Shown piece by piece: positions 23,848-36,400 of a DNA stretch of 64,000 nt. The stretch is from positions 29,043,129 to 29,107,128 of the forward strand of contig NC_054746.1 in the NCBI RefSeq assembly GCF_018143015.1. The letters are read 5' to 3'. The first letter of the stretch is position 1. Every line of letters begins with the position of its first letter. A program made the translations under genes and the position numbers. Origin of the DNA: Lytechinus variegatus. Its lineage: Eukaryota > Echinodermata > Echinoidea > Temnopleuroida > Toxopneustidae. Below the pieces are notes generated by a model. It was not told the origin of the DNA, ran no database searches, and was given only the letters and a program-made list of their open reading frames with translations.

Positions 23848-24925
23848 ACCTGCGAAGCAGAGTGAGACTATAGGCGCCGCTTTTCCGACGGCGACGGCGG
23901 CGGCGGCGTCAACATCAAATCTTAACCTGAGGTTAAGTTTTTGAAATGACATCATAACTTAGAAAGTATATGGACCTAGTTAATAAAACTTGGCCATAAG
24001 GTTAATCAAGTATTACTGAACATCCTATTAGAGTTTCATGTCACATGACCAAGGTCAAAGGTCATTTAGGGTCAATGAACTTAGACCATGTTGGGGGAAT
24101 CAACATCGAAATCTTAACCTGAGGTTAAGTTATTGAAATGTCATCATAACTTAGAAAATATATGGACCTAGTTCATTAAACTTAAAGATAAGGTCAATCA
24201 TGTATCATCAAACATCCTGCATGAGTTTCATGTCACATGACCAAGGTCAAAGGTCATTTAGGGTCAATGAACTTTGGCCGATTTGTGGGTATCTGTTAAA
24301 TTACAATCAAAACTTTAAAAGTTTTTGGATCTGATTCATGAAACTTGGACATAATAGTATTCAAGTATCACTGAACATCCTGTGCAAGTTTCAGGTCACA
24401 TGATCAAGGTCAAAGGTCATTTAGGGTCAATGAACTTTGGCCGAATTGGGGGTATTTGTTGAATTACCATAACTTTGAAAGTATGTTGGTCTAGTTCATA
24501 AATCTTGGACATAAGAGTAATCAAGTATCACTGAACATCCTGTGCACATTTAGGTCACATGACCAAGGTCAAAGGTCAATGAACTTTGGCTAAATGGGTT
24601 ATCTGTTGAATTACCATCATAACTTTGCAAGTTTATTGATCTGACTTTTGAAACTTGAACATAAGAGAAATCAAGTATCACTGAATATCCTGTGCAAGTT
24701 TCAGGTCACATGATCAAGGACAAAGGTCATGTGAGGTCAATGAATTTTGGCCACATTGGGGGTATTTGTTGAATTACCATCCTATCTCTGTAAGTGTATT
24801 GGTCTAGTTCATAAAACGTCGAAATGAGAGTAACCAAGTATCACTGAACATCTTGTGCGAGTTATAGAAGTTTTCAAAGTCAGCAATGCTGCTATGTTGA
24901 ATCGCGTGATGCAGGTGAGACAGCC
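23848..24925. repeat. 1.1-kb modular repeat with about six internal units and DR1 motifs
   Basis: Left end TTTTTGTCTCACCTGCGAAG followed by GACGGCGACGGCGGCGGCGG; right end GATGCAGGTGAGACAGCC, so the tips are inverted. Between them are about six degenerate units of 150-190 bp, each starting near CATAACTTAGAAAGTATATG. They carry ATCAAGTATCACTGAACATC, TTTCAGGTCACATGA and CAAGGTCAAAGGTCATTTAG. Exact AGGTCAAAGGTCA occurs at 24052, 24244, 24407 and 24566. Non-coding. Confidence 0.75.
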
Positions 24926-26161
24926 AGAGGTATTCCACTTGTTGTATAAATGATGAAATTATGCAAATTCAAAATGCACATATATACTTACTGTCATGAA
25001 GAAATCTGCATGGGGTTCATTTTTTGTCAGTTTTCAGTTATGTCGTAATGCATAACTTCATTAAGAGATACATACCCCACCCCCCCCCCCCTCCAGTTCA
25101 TAAGGTTCCAGGAAAAAAATCCATAAATCTGACTGGGTAAAATTGCATGTAAACTCATACTTTTCTAAATGATGGTGAAATCATAGCCTAGAAAAAATTG
25201 TGACTACTTTCGAATTCAAATATACAACATGTAGGCTAATTTCAAATGTAAGATTTAAAACAAAAATAACTCGGTTTATCATCCACTCATGATTCTGCTG
25301 ATTTCTGTTACAATAGGGTATGTGACTTTTACTTGAAATAGGGGGCATTTTTGTGATTTTTTGTTTATCATGACTGTTTCACGAGTTTGGACAATATTGA
25401 CAAAATTTCTTCTACTGGGAACCTGTATTGTTAGCAAATGTTGTCATTACAATTTCACAGGGTGAAATTGATGTGACTCACCCATTGGAACCCCCAAAAT
25501 GACAGGGACAACTTCAAACTTTGATAAGATACGGATATTGGAAGGTAACATCAATGTTTAACGATAGAAAATAAACTAACACATCATGGAACAAAAAAAT
25601 AAAACAATGTGTGAATGATACAAGTCAATATAATATTATTTAAGAACATTGTATTAAAACATTATCAATCACACAATCCCAGTATTTTTTTAATCATGGA
25701 GTACTGCTAAATCATTTTAACCAAACATATCAATCACACTGAAAATAATGAGAAAATGACTACTGGTATATTTTGGCTTTAGAGAATGTGTTTTGTTTAT
25801 TATAATTAAAATTATTACTGTTATCAAACATTCCTGCATCATTTCCACAAAAGTTCACATTCAGTTCTAACACCTCGTGGGGCCAGTTTCTTAGAGACTT
25901 ACAGTTGTGCTTTACTTTGTCTTTGACATTATGGTAACTATCAACGAAACATTGACTTTGATTAGCTGTCGAATCCTGTTATCAAGTGGACCTCTGAAAT
26001 GTTTACATTTTGACATCCCACACTCCAGTCATTCATAAAGTCATGAATAACTTTACCATCAGATTTATGAAGCATGCGAAGTACAAATATAATATGCCTT
26101 GCTTGTGCTATATGGTGGTGTCTTTCACAAATCTCTTAATAGTTGCAATGTACACAACCTA
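24926..26161. other. No gene seen; possible decayed MITE end at 25878
   Basis: A C-run lies at about 25078-25091. GGGGCCAGTTTCTTAGAGAC at 25878 resembles the GGGCCCGTTTCATAAAGAG ends, but I cannot place its partner confidently. Confidence 0.4.
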
Positions 26162-26623
26162 CACTGTAAAAAATGAAGTGCTAACTTAGCACTTACAGTG
26201 CTTGTATAATAATAATATGTCCATTTATATAGCGCAGTTACTATGTGCATATACCCAACTGCGCTTTGATACTTGGTATCATATTATTACCCCGGCTGTA
26301 GCTAATAATAGGCGCTAAAGCGTTCAAGGAAAAATCCTACCGGGTACCCATTCACCTCACCTGGGTCGAGTGCAGCACAATGTGGATAAATTTCTTGCTG
26401 AAGGAAATTACGCCATGGCTGGGATTCCAACCTACGAGTCACGACCCTCTGTTTCAAAGTCCGGAGACTAATCCACTGGGCCACAACGCTCCACGACTGT
26501 ATAGCGACTACACTACGAGTTCTGATTTTCTAGTTCAAATTTAAACTAGAAAATCAGCACTCGTAGTGCAGTCACTATACAGGCACTTTAAGTGCTAAAT
26601 AAGCACTTTGTTTTTTTACAGTG
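26162..26623. mobile_element. Mariner-type MITE interrupted by a SINE
   Basis: The ends CACTGTAAAAAA and TTTTTTACAGTG are inverted complements and are flanked on both sides by TA (26160-26161, 26624-26625), the Tc1/mariner target duplication. The terminal 45 bases pair (GAAGTGCTAACTTAGCACTT against AAGTGCTAAATAAGCACTTT). Near the right end is a further hairpin, 26495-26582 (ACTACGAGTTCTGATTTTCT, mirrored by AGAAAATCAGCACTCGTAGT). A SINE occupies 26205-26494. Confidence 0.8.
26205..26494 (-). mobile_element. tRNA-derived SINE (minus orientation), nested in a MITE
   Basis: The reverse complement matches the SINE at 8974-9243: an A-box-like GTGGCCCAGTGGATTAG, the CAGAGGGTCGTGACTCG block, the CCATGGCG junction, CAGCAAGAAATTTATCC and a GGTGAGGTGAATGGGTACCC block. 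The tail ends in an (ATT)n run at the left. TGTATA on both sides is a plausible 6-bp target duplication. Confidence 0.8.
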
Positions 26624-28242
26624 TATGACTGGCTAGCCATATGTGTTACAATGTCAATCATATTTGCTGAAGTTAACACCCTTGAAGTGTTTCGCCCTTG
26701 ATCCTGTATCAATGAAATCATTAGAAACGCAATTGATGCTTCTACATGGCTATGTTATATGTACTTAACAATGTTTTCAATGATGAAATGGCATTTAGAT
26801 ATTAACTTAAAAAGAGATACTACAACATCTATCATCGTGGCATATACCTTGAAATGGATAAAAGGTGCACTCAATATACAGTGATATCAACAATCAAGAT
26901 ACTGGTATTGATTTGAATTTTGTAATACAACAGGACCAGCCAACATAAAATTACAGGAGCATCAATGATTAGAAAAATAGATGGGGCCAACTATCTAAAG
27001 GAGACTATATTTAAAAAAAAGACCATATAATGCCACATTCATTAGACTTACTCTTAACAGAATATAAAGGAATATAAAAAATAGCTCTGTCATATTTCAT
27101 TTTCCTTTAACATGTCCCTGAAAAATAGTTGTACGTACAATTAGAATATTTTTTAAATGCCCTTAAAAAAATAAAAGCTTGAAAAATTTGTTATCAATAC
27201 ACTGTTAATGCAAATCAGCAACTCTATGAGATGCCTTATCCATGAACGTCTCTCCCTGCAACTTTCTTTCATTACTCTTGGGGGTGGGGCTATTGTTAAT
27301 GGTCTAAAATTACTAAAATTTTCAACTAGCCAGATTTATAAACAAATACCATTATTTATGATCTTGGTGACATTAAATAATAACAAAATAATGATCTACT
27401 GCTCCATTTATTGTTTGAAAATCCTTAATGAAAAAGTACATGACTGAAATTGGATTGTTGAAGAAATTGAAATTAAAATGTTGAGGTCATGAGACAAATG
27501 ATTTATACCACATCTAACTTTTGTCACTGCAGGTAATATGAATTGAGTTATCTTTTTTATTCAAATATGATACAAATCATATCTATGAGTATTAAAAAGT
27601 GCGCTAATTAAACAACCTACGTTTCATTTCTCAATTATGAAAACATAAAACATTGCAATTACAAAGATCATTCCAAATACATATGTGATATTAAAACTTT
27701 TACAAAATATTTCCAGCCAAGCAAAATATGTTACGTTTACTCTATTTTCCTTTTAATTTTTAGAGAAGTACATGTATACCAAGGGACCTATTTCATAGAA
27801 TTAATTTTGATAGCAAGTTTAAAGCTACTGTTCAAAAGCTACTAAAATTGTGCAATTTTATTGGTTGCAAGCTATGAATTTATCATTGAATCCTAGATAT
27901 TGTTATAGATTACATGATATATGACATATAGCCCTACTTCATTTGAAGCTCCACATACATCAATTTTCACACCTCATGGAGTTTTTAATCAGGCACAGAG
28001 TTATATTGCTCATATGTACTTGCACAATACATGTACATGCATGCAAGTTGTATCCTTCTTTTTAATGTCAATCATATGCATTAATCGTGAAAGATGGGTC
28101 AATCTTTGTACGCAAGTGAGTTTTCCTTGGATCTCCCTGCTCATACTAACAATTAATCTTTATTCTTTCCCACAATGATGATTAATTAAATATCTCTTTA
28201 AGTTTTCAATTCTTCCTCATAGCCCATACTATCTTGTATGTA
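26624..28242. other. No gene seen
   Basis: AT-rich; no exon, RNA gene or bounded transposon. A GGGACCTATTTCATAGAATT motif at 27783 weakly resembles the MITE termini elsewhere in the window. Confidence 0.4.
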
Positions 28243-28663
28243 TTAAGGCCACCGCACACCTTACGACTGGTCCACGATCTGATTTTGAAACAAATCGCAT
28301 TTTGCTCATTTTCTGAAAATGTGAATGAAAAGAATATTTTTATTTCAGGCTCAAATTATCTGAAAGAATATTAATGACAATTTTGAATGATTGCAATCTT
28401 TTATTTCGGAATAAAGGCCAAATTAGTTTAAAATCGTAGACAATCGTATGACTGCTATGACGTCTTTACGACTAGATATCAATTTCACTTTTAATCTAAT
28501 AAGGATGATAGCATAGTCACAGATTTAAACATAGGTATTCATATTGTGATCATTTTGAACATTACACAGTAAGATGCCCCATGTCTCAATAATAGTATCA
28601 AATCCTACTACATTTTATTCCCAAATCGGGTAGCACACCAATCTTAAGGTTTGCATTGGCCTT
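28243..28663. mobile_element. MITE with TTAAGGCCA ends
   Basis: Left end TTAAGGCCACCGCACACCTT then ACGACTGG; right end TTAAGGTTTGCATTGGCCTTA, inverted. Internal short inverted motifs (TCGTAGACAATCGTATGACT, CTTTACGACTAG) suggest a foldable middle. About 420 bp, non-coding. Confidence 0.55.
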
Positions 28664-28856
28664 AAAGGGAAACATGCTTGACCCACAAGCTTCTCATAAT
28701 AAAAATAGTGGTGCATGTATTTATGCATTACAAAATAGTTGTAAGAACATTTGGAACAATTTTGTTACAATAAAGTTTGCACACAATGACAAATGCTCAC
28801 TCAGTGATTAGCTACTTGACTACTGTCTCATATTGCATTCAATCACCAATATACAG

Positions 28857-29852
28857 TGCGTATCAAAAAAAAATTTACACTTAGAAAAAATTCTGTTAAA
28901 TTATACATTTGTAATATCCTGAACATTTTTCCACATTATAACATTGCCACAGACCCATTTAAGCAAATGATGATATAACTGTTGAAAAATATTTCTGCTT
29001 GAGTGAGCACCAATTACTTTGAAAAGTTAGTGAAAACTGATTTGCACAGAACTCTGAAATAGTTATGCGAATAAAAGTAGACCTTTATCATAAAGAACAC
29101 ATGGAATTTAGCTAGTAAAATAGATTTGAAGATATCTTGTACCTTTTTTAAAACTTGTTTCCTTGCCAAAATCACTTTGAAGAGTGCATTGCGCCCCACC
29201 CACACACCGAGGCCATCGTGATGATATTTGCTTTACACAGAGCTGTGATTTACATGAAATGGCCTAGGCTTGATTTTCATTTTGTTATTCATTGTCAAGC
29301 TTGAGAAAAGTGTGGAGAAACAAGCATTAATGAAACCCACTTTAAATGAATTAATTAAACCCACTTTAAATGAAAAAAAAAACTTAGTGAATAAATGTTG
29401 GAGATGTTTTTGTTCAGATTCAGTTATGTCCTCAGATCCAGCTGGCACAAAAAGGGTAAAAGTTGTGCTTACTAAGTGTTGAAATTTCAATTTGGGTGGC
29501 AAAATTGTTACCAAATGCTTGAATGTATCCGTTTTATTTCAATTGACCAAATGTACAAGGGAAATATACATGTATGAGAAATGTTTTGCAGGGTAAGTTT
29601 GATTTCGCCTTTTCCTCTTGACACAGCATGAAAACAAGTATTTCTGCACAAACAGATTTCTGCGAGCTTTACAAAAATGGACAGTGCTCACTCAAGTATA
29701 ACATTCTGTCAGAACTTTTACTTTCATTGGATAGATGAGACCCAAACCCAAGATTATATGTGAAAAAATTACCCACATGTTGTGTATTTTTTAATTCCCA
29801 GGGCTCTTTCAAAAAGTAAACTTTTTTTTATATGCACTGTTAATTTACTCAT
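28857..29852. mobile_element. Non-autonomous Tc1-like element, about 1 kb
   Basis: Left end CAGTGCGTATCAAAAAAAAA then TTTACACTT. The reverse complement of the right end reads CAGTGCATATAAAAAAAAGT then TTACTTTTTG. Inside, TGCTTGAGTGAGCAC (about 28996) is mirrored by GTGCTCACTCAAGTATAA (about 29686), so the inverted region extends over about 150 bases. No transposase frame survives. The TA duplication is not intact. Confidence 0.5.
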
Positions 29853-30412
29853 TCTACAATAAGCAAGTAAATGTATACTTGTAAGTAAGCATGAACCTAA
29901 ACCCTGTACAAAAATCATATGAGAAGCTATGATAAATATCAAATAGCATTTAATACGATATCACTCTTTATAATGAATGAAATGTTGACCAAAAGTTGTC
30001 TGTAATATCATAGTGTAATTGTTTTCTTTATCATGTTTGCATTATTAAATTTCTTGCAGCTTTACCTCTACCCTAATGTAGAAAATTGCATGGACATCAG
30101 CAATCAGAACGAATAAAACATACTCATGCCATCATAGAGGCATTCATGATAATAGTATACTATATCATAGTTAAGTAAATTCACACCATTAAGAATAGAT
30201 TGAACAAAATATAAGTTGGAGAATTGCACATTTGGTCACAAGCGATATAAAAATCATACTGATATTGAAATTTAAAAAAAATTAAAAAGACAAAACAGTG
30301 GAGGGCAGTTGCCATCATCTCACAAACCACAAGATAATTCACTTAAATTGCATATTCACAGAAATACACAATAGATAACAAAATATACAACGTACTAAAA
30401 TGCATGTTTGTG
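29853..30412. other. 3' flank of the carboxypeptidase gene
   Basis: AT-rich, no coding sequence. It should contain the 3' untranslated region of the minus-strand gene that ends at 30413; a minus-strand ATTAAA lies at 29949-29954. Confidence 0.4.
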
Positions 30413-33400
30413 TCATGTGATCTTGATACCACTGACGGTGAACGTAGAGCTGAGAGAACGCAAGCTGACGACCCTCTTTCGGGAATAGAATCGGTGGTTA
30501 AAGGCACAAGGTACTTGACGAAAGAATATTACCAGGAAGACACACAGGCACAGTAAGAAGGGAATGACATAGCTCTTTGGAATGTACAGATCGGTCTGCT
30601 GTAAGAGGCAAGAAAACGGACAAAAGAAGCAATCATAAATAATTATGAATATTCTTATGAAGTCAGTCTCACTTTGTGGTGAGCTTTCATAAATAATATG
30701 ATTTGGACTATGATTTAAACCTCAGATTAGGTTTTGCAGGCATGATATTCCCCTCTGTAAAAGTAGCCAAGTCCCCGCCAACGTCCGAGACGCCCCGGTC
30801 AGGGTTACAAGCTCTTAATTAGTAAAGAAATCAGAAGTGATTTTTCAAGGTGAGTCTGCATGATAGCTTTATCATTTGACTTTAACAAGCAGTATAAAAC
30901 AGCATGACAATTTTCTTGGGTAAAAGATTTCACGCAAAATTATTTTTTTTATCTGAAAAAAAATTATCAAAAAGTCAGAATATCATGCCTGGTTTTGGAG
31001 ATATGGACATCATCTAATTTGTGCTTCAATCACCAACACCAGCATCCATGACGAACCTACCATAACTTGTCAAAGACCAATACTACCAACCCAATGACTA
31101 ATGATTTGCTATACTTTCAATTGAAGTTTTACAAGAATCATCTGGTTTCAGTAGGGAATGGGTTAAGATAGTGCCTTTATGATCCAAAAAATAATAAAAG
31201 TCACAGTTAAGAATTACACTGTTTCACATACAAATAGTTTGGTGAATCTCTCAAGAAAAGAAAATCAAATGGGAAACATTTTAATGATGCCAAATGGAAT
31301 CCTTAAAACTAGATGCAAGATCATTAAAGGTATGAATCACCAACTATTACACAACCAACATTCATGTATACACTGTACAATGAATGTGATAAAATGAAAG
31401 TCTGATGAAGCCTATATATGCTGACTTTAGTTTTCAATGGGAAACTATATTACAGATATTACAGAAGCAGAAAATTGCACCATTACTACAAGTTACCATA
31501 CAATGACTATACAATAGATACATACCATAGTAAAGTAGGTTTTATATCTATTTCAGTAACTAGGAACCAAATAAACTATTGCTGAATTTGATTTTTAGAA
31601 ACATTAAGCATTGCTTTAGTTTGATATGACTTGCTTTCAAAATGTGATATACATGTACCGTTACTACAGGTACAACAAGTTTAGAGCTCCTTTTCAGATA
31701 AATAGTCAAAGTGTTCATTATTGGACAATGTTTCAATGTGAGGCATAATAACGTGAGCAGTGTAAATGAACTTACCTTAAACCCCCTTAAAAACAATCTA
31801 AACAGGATTATATCACAATATGGATATTAATGTACTTACCCCTAAATGGTGGTACTGTTCATGAACTTGTTTTTGTTTCCAACGTACCACGTGTGTAAAG
31901 AGTGCATCATAGAGAGGCATGCTATCTTCTAATGAAGCCTGGGGGGATCAATGAAAGAAATTCGTACATCATTATTAAAAGGTTAGACAACAAATGCTCG
32001 AACTTAACTAATGATAAAATAACTTGACACCATTTCACAAATACCCTTTTTACACAGGCTAAAATTTCCTTAACCCCGTACTATAGGTGGGGCTAAATTG
32101 CCATTTAGCCCACCTATAGTATGGGGTTAAGCTTAGCCCACTTTCTTTTTACACAGCATTTTTGCAAAGTGGGCTAACCCCACCTTTAGTACGGGATTAT
32201 TTGGCCCTGCAAAAAAGCAGGGTTATCCCAGCAATTGCGGTGCTAAGAGCGATAGTACGGGGTAAAGATCGCTAGTGTAAAACGAAAGTGGGCTAAGCTT
32301 AACCCCGTACTATAGGTTGGGCTAAATATCAATTTAGCCCCACCTACAGTACGGGGTTAAGGAAATTTTAGTGTTTGTAAAAAAGGGTACGAGTGAAGTA
32401 CTTGTACTACGAATGATCAACAAAAACCACTAGTCCGGGGTTAGCGAGTTTCGTGTGTAAAAAGCAAGCATTCCTTATCCGGGGGTTAGCAATAACAATT
32501 TGGCATGTGTGAAAAAGAAAAAACATAGTATGGGGTTAAGGATAGTACAGGGGTAAACGATAGTCCGGGGCTAAGAAAATCCTGTGTAAAAAGGGTAAAA
32601 GTTTGCGTCTCTTTGGTGAATAGACACACTCAATTAATGACTCTGTGCAACACGTTTCATGATATTGATGAAGGATAGTCTGCTTTTGGGAGACGACAAG
32701 CATTGGCTGTGTAGATTACAGCTCTCTTTTACCGGGTTTACATGTGATTGGCTTTTTCATACCGTGTAAACACGATTAACTTGTACTACGTGTAAACAGA
32801 AAGCCGATTCTGCATTGGCAATTGGTGCGCATTTCATTTACTTTACCACTGTGACGTACTTGTCAGCGCACAGATCCAGTGTTGTCTTTATTATGACGTA
32901 TATTGTTGGTGTGGGGTCACTTCAGGTTTTTGCCCCAAAAGCCGATTCTGAATCGCGAGCTGATGCAGCGTGTAAACGCGGTGCAAGATAAACCAAAAGC
33001 CGTTTCTGCATTGGCTTTAGATTCTGAACCAAAAGCCGATCACATGTTTACACGGTATTAGTGACTCATTTTCACTTTATGCTATTAAGAAAAAATACTG
33101 CAATACTGTGGTAGTAATGTGGTAATTTTTCAAGTCTTTAATGACACTGAAACATGTACATACATGTATTTCTTTAATCTCTGCTTAAATTTACAACAGT
33201 CACCAGTCATATAGTTACAACTCAGACTAAAATTACAAGCAAAGATTTTAAATATTTGTTCATACTCACAGCTAATTTTTCATTTGGAGGATTGAAGAGA
33301 TCAAAACACTGTTTATTGTCTATATCTCCCTCGCCCCACATCTCCACATTCAAGGAAAATGGAATCTATAGAATAGAAGGCAAAAGTTTATAACTCACAT

Positions 33401-36400
33401 AGAATCATATGAATATAAAGCAAGACAATATTTCAGACAATAACTACATGAAAATATGAAGAAAATATGAAAGACTTGTTTATTCCAAATGAAATGGAAA
33501 GCAATGATAATAATAATAGTGATAATGATAACAATAATAATAAATTTATCAAGCACATTAATATATAAACCCTCTCTCTATGTGCTTTACAGATTAGGAC
33601 ATATACACATATATTTAACATTGAACCTGCCAAAGTCATCAATCGGCACCACTTACACAACATACATGTAATATACCTCATGAATGCTGCAATTCAGTTC
33701 AGAGTTAATAAAACTGACCTTTTTAACACCAGCCATGTAATCATATATTGTTCCATCAGCAGGATATTCACAGAGATTATAACCTATTCCATATTTGAAT
33801 GAAGAACCTCCTGCTTTAGACATGGCTTCTGCTAGGCCAAGCTGAACAGCGCTGTTCACTGGCACTCTCTTGGCTTTTCTGGATGCAGAATCTAAAGATG
33901 AAGAAATGACAGAGCAGAGAGATGGGGAGAGAAAGATAGAGACAGAAAGAAATGTATCAAATGAAGTTCTTGCAATATACAACACATAATGACAAACCCT
34001 GGGAATATATACCTGTAGTCCATGAATTATGGTATGACATCAAAGGGTTCATTTCAAAATCCTAGGACAAGTTCCCAAAGGAAAACTCTAGTCTACAAAT
34101 GTAGACCCATATCTGCAGTGTGTGTACCTCAGCTGATTCAAACCAGTAAACCAGTAGCAGATCCCACCTCACGAGCCATTCAGAGTCTGCACAGCAGACT
34201 AGGACAACTCCACAAGGGGCTGGATGATTTAAGCTGTCCTCTAAGAAAACAAGTTTTGCAGGGTTGGATGTTCTAGAATAGTGCTGTCCTCAGGGTAGGA
34301 ATCATATCAAGGGAATTGGTCTTTCATAATTGTCCCAGATCTAGATCCTTCTATATCATGCCTCGTGGAATTCATAATGATCAAATACTATCTAATAAAT
34401 TAATAGACAGATACTGAAATTACAACATACTGTATAATAGATGATAAAAGTCAACTATATACAGCTAATCACACAGTCACATAGCATAGATGCTGTACCA
34501 GAGCACAAACACCCTTTTAATAAGCAAAGACTTCATATACAGAGCCGGAAGAGGGGGAGGGGGTTGCATTCATGCCACCTGCTGTGTTCTTAGTCACTGA
34601 CTAAACCATGGAAGTTCCGGCATGACCTTGACCCAGGCATTTTATCAAAATTGCTCAAATACACGAAAATGCTTATGTATTTTCAATATCAACGTGTTCA
34701 CATGTTTACAAAAAAAAAACAATATTACTTCTCTCTAAAAAAGCACAATTACATGGTCACTCATCAAAGAAAAGATAATCTTTGCAAAGAGGTGGACATT
34801 GTGACAATATTGTTTCTGATAATCTATTAATCTGTACACAATGAACTAAAAATATAAAATCACTTACCAGCAAAAGGAATGTATATTTGTTGTATTCCAG
34901 AGTGGAAGGAGATGAAAGCATCAAAGTGATGTGTGTTTGACAGCTCTAAGTAAACTCTGCCTTCAGGTTCTGTGTAGATAAGGGAAGACAGGAAATTAAA
35001 AATCCATCACAATTTAAGTATTGAACAAACACTTCAAACTCACAAATGCAATTAATTTCATTCCCACTTGGAGAAAATCTACAGGAACAGCCAACAAATG
35101 AATTCATTATTCTAATAATCATGCATATTATATCTCTGAGCTTTCTGTATCTGAAGAAACAGTACTGGAGACGGTGTTACATACTGAGCTGTGATCTTTT
35201 ACACAAACTTACATTCATGACACCAAATTAATATCATTTGTAAAAGTTCAAGACCACCTGGGTGTTGTGTATATCTGTGATAATTGTTGTAAACTGCAAC
35301 AGTTTCATTAAAAACTTGCCTAATACAATTTGTTGGTGTTGATTTGTGTTCCGTAAGAATGGTTAAAGGGGAATTAGTTCAAAGAAATTGTCAAATAGCT
35401 TGACTAATCATGTTGCTTTCGTATGTATTTTTACTTCAAAACATTTTTTTTAGACAAAAGGATTAGTTCTAAGCTATTGGACAATTTCTTTTAACTAATT
35501 TATTTTTAACCATTCAAATCAAACATGGGATCAACACTAAATATATACAGTGTAGTCTAGTTTCTCTGAAACCATTGCTTGCAGTATATAACAATTATAT
35601 GCATGTGCTATACACACAAATTTTCAGGCAGCCTTAAACTTTTGCAAATGGTGGCAATAATTGCACTCACTGTAAAGGAAGAGCAATTTCAATTTCAAGT
35701 GAAAGAAAAACGCAGCCTTTAACAAGTACTATAGAGTATAGTATACAAAATATAGTAATGTGAATTTGTGAAACCTTACCCTTAACAGTATTGGGTACAA
35801 ACCCTACATTTAACAAAAGTTGTTTTGGCTAAAGAATCCCTCCCTGAATAATTGGGTACAGAATGTAACCATTAACAAGTAGCCTACTCTTATATAATTT
35901 TACCATGTCAGTCATCCTGTGCATTTTACTAGCAAAGAGTATCAGCCATATATCACTAGTAAATTGGCTAGGGGGTATATTGGACCCTAACACATAATCT
36001 TGACACAAAAATATCCTATTTACATTGTAAAACACATTCTATCGTCTTTTTTTTTTACTCTTGCAAATCAGATACTGTAATCACAGAGATGATTAATTAC
36101 CCAAAAATAAGTATACTGTATACTTGTATAGGCCTACCCCTTTTTTTAAATTTTAGTGTTTTTGGCCCCTTTATTTACATTAGATATGTAGCATGCCGTA
36201 CTCTGAAATAGATTCCCTATTTAGTACACTTTTTTGAACATGCATGATATCCATATTTTGTCAATAGAAGTGTCCCCCGGGTCCATAAAGGAAATTTGTT
36301 ACTGCAATGTAACTGAATACAGCAAGGAACTAGAAACAGTACGTACTACCAAGATAGGGTAGGTTTGTAAATGGTACTGTGATAGGTTGTACTGTACTGT

